From: Micromonospora sp. NBC_01699 | Lineage (GTDB): Bacteria > Actinomycetota > Actinomycetes > Mycobacteriales > Micromonosporaceae | Assembly (NCBI RefSeq): GCF_036250065.1 | Contig: NZ_CP109199.1 | Span: 2,976,001-3,040,000 of the forward strand | Length of the DNA stretch: 64,000 nucleotides | Direction: 5' to 3' | In this document: one piece after another, positions 59,404 to 64,000 of the stretch | How the letters are laid out: the number at the start of each line of letters is the position of its first letter | Position numbering within the stretch: position 1 is the first letter of the stretch | Translations under genes and position numbers: made by a program | The notes under the pieces: model-generated | Seen by the model: the letters and a program-made list of their open reading frames with translations, nothing else | Told to the model about the DNA's origin: nothing | The model's database searches: none

Positions 59404-62400
59404 GTGGCAGTGAGGAATTCGTCCGTGCAGAGGGAAAAAAGGCGCCGGAGACGTACGCCCGGCTGGTTGGTGTCGACGACGCTCGCCGTGGTCGCGGTGT
59501 CCTCGTTCGGTGTGCCGGTGCAGGCGGCACCGGCTCCACCGGCACCCGCACCCGCACGCCCGTCGGTGGCGCCGGATCCCACGGCCGCCGCCGTCGCGGC
59601 GAAGTCGTCCGGCCAGCGGGTCGAAGTGGGGTCGGCGACCTCGGAGTTGACCCGGGTGTTCGCCAAGCCCGAAGGTGGCTTCCAACTCGAATCCGCCGTG
59701 GTACCGCAGCGGGCCCGCCAGTCGAACGGCTCGTGGGTGGACATCGACCTGGGCCTGCGCCGTGGCGGCGACAACCAGCTGCGGCCGGCTGTGTCGATCG
59801 CGGACGTCCGGTTTTCCGGCGGCGGATCGGGACCGTTCGTGACCCTGGTCCGGGGTGGCAAGACGTTCTCGATGTCCTGGCCGGGCACGCTGCCCGCGCC
59901 GGTGGTCGCCGGGGAGTCGGCGACGTACCCGGAGGTTCTGCCGGGGGTCGACCTGGTGGCGCGGGCGACCCGTACCGGATTCACCCACGTGCTGGTGGTG
60001 AAGACCGCGCAGGCGGCGGCGAACCCGGCGGTGCGGCGGATCCGGCTCGACACCGCCGGTGACGCCCGCCTGGTGTCCCTGCCCGGCGGCGAACTGCGTG
60101 CCGAGGCGGACGGGGCGGTGCTCGCGTCGGCGGAACCGGCGGCGATGTGGGACTCGTCCGGGTCGGTCGACCGGTCGGGCGCCACCGCGTCACGGGCCGG
60201 CGCGGCCGGGCCGGACGCCGCCCCGTCGAGCCAGGAGTCGTCGGCGGCCGGACCGGGCGACGCCGCGTTGACGGCGGCGGTACGGCCGGAGGTGACCGGT
60301 GACGGCGACCTCCTGCTGCACCCGGACGCGTCCCTGCTGGACAGCGACACGGCGAAGTTCCCGATCTACGTCGACCCGGCGTGGTCGACGGCCAGGTCCC
60401 GGTGGGCGTACGCGACCAACAACAACTCGAACAACACCGACACCTCGGTCGCCCGGGTCGGCAAGAACCCCGAGGGCGGCGTGGTCTACCGCTCCTACTT
60501 CGACTTTCCGCTGAGCGCCTTGCAGGGCAAGTACATCGCCTCGGCGTACGTGCAGATGAAGCTCGACCACTCCTGGTCGTGCAACGACACGATCACCCAC
60601 CTCTACCACACCAACGGGATCGCCTCGACGCCCCGGACCGGGTGGGCGCCGAAGCTGAACGCCTGGCTCCAGCAGGCGAACTCGCACGCGAACGAGGGGG
60701 CGGGGTGTTCCGACTCGCCGCAACCAGACATGATCGTGAACTTCGGCGGCGGCAACGTCCTCAACCTGGTGCAGAACCACGCCACCAACAACTGGACGAA
60801 CGTGACGGTGGGGTTCTGCGCCTGCGGCGACACCGGCGGGGCGAACGAATCGGTCCAGGACCGGTGGAAGAAGTTCTTCCCGAACGACGCGAAGCTGATC
60901 GTCGACTACGACTCGTACCCGCAGCCGCCGGTCAACCCGCAGGTGTCGGGGGTGGCGTGCGGCTCCGGCCGGACGATGATCGGGACGTTGAGCCCGACGG
61001 TGTCGGCGGTGTTCCCGGACGCGGACACCGGCCAGGCGTTGACCACCCAGTTCGAGTGGCTGGAGATCCCCGGGTCGGGCGTCTACAACGACTCGACGCC
61101 GCGCAAGGCCGCGCCACCGGGCATGTCCGTGCCGGCGAACGGGCGGGCCACCACGGGCGCGCTCGCCGGGGTGGAGCCGGGCAAGGCGTACGCGTTCCGG
61201 TCCCGCGGAACCGACCCGGCGCCGTACTCGCGGACCAGCGGCTGGTCGGGTTGGTGCGAGTTCGCGGCGGACACCCTGGCACCGGACGTGACGGTGACGG
61301 AGGCGCCGACGACGACGCCTCCGCCCGGACCCGGACTGCCGCGCACGTTCACCATCAGCTCGACCAAACCGACCGTGACGAAATTCCGGTACGGCTGGTC
61401 GGCCGCGACGACCGAGATCGCGGCGACCGGTACGACCACCAGGTCGGCGACGGTGACCCTGGCCCCGCCGAAGTACGGCTCGAACATCCTGTACGTCTCC
61501 GCGATCGACACCACCCTGAACCAGGGCCATGGATCGTGGCCGGTCGAAGTCAGCCGCCCGGCGCCACCGGTGGCCCGGTGGCGGTTGGACAGCTATCCCG
61601 GGGTGACCCAGGCGCAGGCTCTCCAGGACGTCCAGGCGGCGTCGGGTGACACCGACGGCGCGGGCCCGTTGACGGCGAACACGCCGCTGAGTAGCAGCGG
61701 GATCGGCTGGACGGACGACATCCGGATGGTCGGGGCGAAGACCGCGACGTTCAACACCATCAATTCATCCGTCACCACGGCCGGACCGGTGGTGGACACG
61801 ACGAAGTCGTACAGTGTCGCGGCCTGGGTGAGATTGTCCGGCCTCGCGCCGGAAGCCTCCACGATCGCCGGACAGGACGGTAACTGCTACTTCGGCTTCT
61901 TCTTCGGATACCAGAAGTTGGCCGGCGTTCCCCGGTGGAACGTGACCATCCCGAACGGCGACTGCGTGACGACCCGTACCTTCACGGCGGCCTGGTCGGA
62001 TCCGATCACCGCCGCCCACCTGAACCGGTGGCAGCATCTCGCCTTCTCCTACGACCAGGCCGACCGCAGCGTCGCCCTGTTCATCAACGGTGTCCAGGTG
62101 ACCCGGGTTCCGCTGGCGAGCACTCCCTGGAACGCCACCGGGGGCATGCGGCTCGGTCACATCGGGTTCCAGAATGCGGTCCTCGACGGTGCGCTCTCCG
62201 ACGTGCAGGTCTTCGACCGGGTGCTGGTCGAGGAGGACTTCGTCGGCCAGCAAGCCGAGGCCCCGCTCTCCGGTGGCGTCCACGAACCGGGCTTCCTCAA
62301 CCCGGTCCAGGTCGGTGACTGGGACTTTTCCGGGGCGCGGTCCTGCTACGAGGCGGGCAGCGACCCCCTGTTCTGCCAGTCTCCGGAAGCGGGGCAGTTT

Positions 62401-63093
62401 GGCCGGCGGCTGGCCCTGACCCAGGGCAGCTTCATCGGCTACGGGCACCGCGACGACGGTCTACTGCTCGACAACGTGCACTTCGCCGAGGATCCGGGCG
62501 ACCCCTACCACGGCCTGACCACCACCGAGTACGGGCTTTCGCAGAAGAACACCGCCACCGAGGAGAGCCCGGTCTGGCAGGACACACCGGTCCTGCGTAC
62601 GGACGACTCGTACGCCGTGTCCGTCTGGGCACGACCGGACGACGTACTTCCCGAGGACGGAACCGTGATCCGTACGGTGGTGGCGCAGGCCGGTGAGCAC
62701 CAGTCCAGCCTCTGGATGACCTACGTGCCGTCCATCGAATCCTGGTACCTCTGCACCAAGGCCGTGGACGGCGCCACCGGCCCACTGGAGTGTGTCGGCG
62801 CGCACGTGCCCGGTTCGGGCGGTGTCTGGACCCACGTGATCGGTACCTACGACCGGAACAGGTCGGAGCTGCGGATCTACGTCAACGGTCAGCGGGCCGC
62901 GTCACACGCGCTCTCGTACGTGCCGTTCTCCGCGACGAAGCGGGTGGTCGTGGGACGCGCGTTCTGGCAGGACGAACTCATCGACCAGTGGGCCGGCGGG
63001 ATCGACGACCTGCGCTTCTACCAGGGCGCACTGACCGATGCGGGAGCCAGGGAACTCTTCGCGGACCAGTCCGTGGAGACCGTGGAGCCGTAG
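59404..63093 (+). CDS. Large secreted protein with DNRLRE-like and two LamG-like domains
   Basis: A 1229-residue exported protein. Signal peptide: basic REKRRRRR, hydrophobic core, cleavage near residue 42 (VQAAP). The first 280 residues are low in Cys and Pro/Ala-rich. Residues about 300-510 resemble a DNRLRE domain (VARVGKNPEGGVVYRSYFDFPLSAL). Fibronectin-like segments follow to about 715. Two LamG-like (concanavalin-type) domains occupy about 725-940 and 1010-1225 (YSVAAWVRLSG, LNRWQHLAFSYDQADRSVALFING; YAVSVWARPDD, WTHVIGTYDRNRSELRIYVNGQ). The frame ends at 63093 with no toxin or RHS module, unlike many relatives. GTG 59404 follows TTGAGG. Confidence 0.85.
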   Translation: MAVRNSSVQREKRRRRRTPGWLVSTTLAVVAVSSFGVPVQAAPAPPAPAPARPSVAPDPTAAAVAAKSSGQRVEVGSATSELTRVFAKPEGGFQLESAVVPQRARQSNGSWVDIDLGLRRGGDNQLRPAVSIADVRFSGGGSGPFVTLVRGGKTFSMSWPGTLPAPVVAGESATYPEVLPGVDLVARATRTGFTHVLVVKTAQAAANPAVRRIRLDTAGDARLVSLPGGELRAEADGAVLASAEPAAMWDSSGSVDRSGATASRAGAAGPDAAPSSQESSAAGPGDAALTAAVRPEVTGDGDLLLHPDASLLDSDTAKFPIYVDPAWSTARSRWAYATNNNSNNTDTSVARVGKNPEGGVVYRSYFDFPLSALQGKYIASAYVQMKLDHSWSCNDTITHLYHTNGIASTPRTGWAPKLNAWLQQANSHANEGAGCSDSPQPDMIVNFGGGNVLNLVQNHATNNWTNVTVGFCACGDTGGANESVQDRWKKFFPNDAKLIVDYDSYPQPPVNPQVSGVACGSGRTMIGTLSPTVSAVFPDADTGQALTTQFEWLEIPGSGVYNDSTPRKAAPPGMSVPANGRATTGALAGVEPGKAYAFRSRGTDPAPYSRTSGWSGWCEFAADTLAPDVTVTEAPTTTPPPGPGLPRTFTISSTKPTVTKFRYGWSAATTEIAATGTTTRSATVTLAPPKYGSNILYVSAIDTTLNQGHGSWPVEVSRPAPPVARWRLDSYPGVTQAQALQDVQAASGDTDGAGPLTANTPLSSSGIGWTDDIRMVGAKTATFNTINSSVTTAGPVVDTTKSYSVAAWVRLSGLAPEASTIAGQDGNCYFGFFFGYQKLAGVPRWNVTIPNGDCVTTRTFTAAWSDPITAAHLNRWQHLAFSYDQADRSVALFINGVQVTRVPLASTPWNATGGMRLGHIGFQNAVLDGALSDVQVFDRVLVEEDFVGQQAEAPLSGGVHEPGFLNPVQVGDWDFSGARSCYEAGSDPLFCQSPEAGQFGRRLALTQGSFIGYGHRDDGLLLDNVHFAEDPGDPYHGLTTTEYGLSQKNTATEESPVWQDTPVLRTDDSYAVSVWARPDDVLPEDGTVIRTVVAQAGEHQSSLWMTYVPSIESWYLCTKAVDGATGPLECVGAHVPGSGGVWTHVIGTYDRNRSELRIYVNGQRAASHALSYVPFSATKRVVVGRAFWQDELIDQWAGGIDDLRFYQGALTDAGARELFADQSVETVEP

Positions 63094-63105
63094 TTCCCGC
63101 GAGTT

Positions 63106-63137
63106 GGTGCGGTGGGCCGATCCCGGCCCACCGCACC
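63106..63137 (+). terminator. Strong terminator after the LamG protein gene
   Basis: Perfect 14-bp arms GGTGCGGTGGGCCG (63106-63119) and CGGCCCACCGCACC (63124-63137) with loop ATCC, 12 bp past the stop. Confidence 0.85.
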
Positions 63138-63203
63138 GATCTCTGCTCACGAGGCAGACAGCTTTCCGGAACTCGTCCGGATCGGCATGGTAACGGAGGC
63201 GGA

Positions 63204-63872
63204 ATGGTCAACAGGGTGGATTCGATGGGCGACGGCCCTCCCGACGTACGGGCGGCGGTGATCCGGGGGCGTACCCGATCGGTCGTCGCGGCCTGTATGT
63301 CGAGCAGGGACAAGCTCTCGGCGCTGTTGGCTGGAGCCGGGTTGAAGCTGCTCGATGTTCCTGGCTCGGGTGATGAATTGCCGGTTACTGCTGCCTCTCT
63401 GGTCACCAGTTGCGGCCCTGAGCATGGGCGGCGCGACGAGGTGGTCGAGCTGGGCGATCCTCACCTCGTAGAAAAGGCGAACGCCGGGTGGTTTCGGTTG
63501 GCGAGCGAGTACGGCTTGTTCTCGCAGAGCCGGGAGTTCCTGCTCGGCGTCGACTTCGCCGGGCAGGACGCGGCGCCGATTCTTCGTTGGGTTCGGGTCC
63601 AGTTGCAGGATGATTGGGACATCATGGGGGCTGGCGCCGCTTCCGGGATCCTTGGTGCAGGAAGCGGGTGGCCGGGATTCGTCATGATGTCCCTGGATGG
63701 CGAGGTGATTGTCGGTGGGACCACCTGGCAACGCAGCATCGGCTCGCTTGCGGTGCGCCATCCGAGCCGTATCCAACTTGTCCGGGACTACGTCGGGCGC
63801 CTGATCGTCAATCCAAGGACAGCGTCGGATGTTCGAGCTGAAGGCGAGCGCTGGCTGAGTTCGACAGCGTGA
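63204..63872 (+). CDS. Unrecognised 222-residue protein
   Basis: GGAGGCGGA directly precedes ATG 63204. The protein is soluble, with no signal peptide or membrane segment; two-thirds through it has a Gly/Ala-rich stretch (MGAGAASGILGAGSGWPG) and ends with RHPSRIQLVRDYVGRL-type helices. Base composition is slightly less GC-rich than the neighbours (TTCGGTTGGCG, GAAAAGGCG). I do not recognise a family. It follows a large surface protein after a strong terminator, so it has its own promoter. The position recalls immunity genes behind polymorphic-toxin-like proteins, but no toxin domain is visible upstream. Confidence 0.55.
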   Translation: MVNRVDSMGDGPPDVRAAVIRGRTRSVVAACMSSRDKLSALLAGAGLKLLDVPGSGDELPVTAASLVTSCGPEHGRRDEVVELGDPHLVEKANAGWFRLASEYGLFSQSREFLLGVDFAGQDAAPILRWVRVQLQDDWDIMGAGAASGILGAGSGWPGFVMMSLDGEVIVGGTTWQRSIGSLAVRHPSRIQLVRDYVGRLIVNPRTASDVRAEGERWLSSTA

Positions 63873-64000
63873 TCCAACGGGGATAGCAGGAGTCGGGGCC
63901 GGGCGGTCCGCCGGCGTTGCCTGATGTGATTGCACATGGACCCGCCTCGGCATTGCCGAGACTCTCGGTACGGCAGACACGCTCTGCTGGGTGAGAGGGG
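63873..64000. other. Window end, nothing recognised
   Basis: The last 128 bp contain no supported gene. TGATGTGATTGCACATGG near 63922 is a partial dyad of no clear meaning. Confidence 0.3.

Overview
The window is very GC-rich actinobacterial DNA. Its gene style points to a filamentous actinomycete, most likely Micromonosporaceae: many GTG starts, frequent ATGA/GTGA stop-start overlaps, a sugar importer without its own ATPase, secreted multi-domain glycosidases with discoidin-like modules, a rifamycin phosphotransferase with its rifamycin-associated element, and F420-dependent oxidoreductases. Placement at family level is inference. No rRNA, tRNA, insertion sequence, prophage or CRISPR array was recognised.

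Layout. 0-4.7 kb: the 3' end of an ABC-F ATPase gene, a secreted protein of unknown function, a gene-poor stretch with one small acidic protein and a ribbon-helix-helix-like protein, and a SAM-dependent methyltransferase. 4.7-10.8 kb: a sugar ABC importer operon (lipoprotein and two permeases) divergent from a secreted GH71/GH99-like glycosidase. 10.9-14.4 kb: an F420-type nitroreductase homologue and a rifampin phosphotransferase behind a 21-bp palindrome matching the rifamycin-associated element. 14.5-20.5 kb: trpBA, a dienelactone hydrolase, small conserved proteins and a PhzF-like isomerase. 20.6-25.1 kb: an alpha-methylacyl-CoA racemase and a cobalamin importer operon (btuFCD-like) behind a B12 riboswitch. 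25.2-33.3 kb: an LtrA-like membrane protein and a tripartite tricarboxylate transporter (tctCBA, plus a second binding protein) with a CitA/CitB-type two-component pair. 33.6-40.8 kb: a 1480-residue LPXTG surface protein with nine repeats, an NlpC/P60 hydrolase and an SMP-30 lactonase. 40.8-50.8 kb: an acyl-CoA dehydrogenase remnant and a cobalamin biosynthesis locus (chelatase, cobO, cobB, cobE, an oxidoreductase, cobL, cobM; then cbiD and cobK) behind a second B12 riboswitch. 50.9-59.0 kb: a LacI regulon of three secreted or sugar-acting enzymes and the regulator. 59.4-63.9 kb: a large secreted LamG protein and an unrecognised 222-residue protein.

How the parts work together. Both ways of obtaining B12, import and synthesis, carry riboswitches of the same class, so both should shut down when adenosylcobalamin is plentiful. 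The LacI regulon is tied together by four near-identical operators (core GGAGAGCGCTCTCC) at the DUF1996 gene, lacI itself, a GH16-plus-TIM-barrel enzyme and a GH1 beta-glucosidase. Extracellular cleavage of a beta-glucan followed by hydrolysis of the products is the natural reading. The tct operon faces a citrate-type sensor kinase and regulator that probably control it.

Less expected features include two very short upstream ORFs overlapping by ATGA the starts of rph and the chelatase gene, three short tandem duplications exactly at gene ends, three long hairpins downstream of genes (two of them flanked by C-rich and G-rich tracts), a GH16 module whose acid/base glutamate is replaced by threonine, and a probable CTG start for the NlpC/P60 gene.
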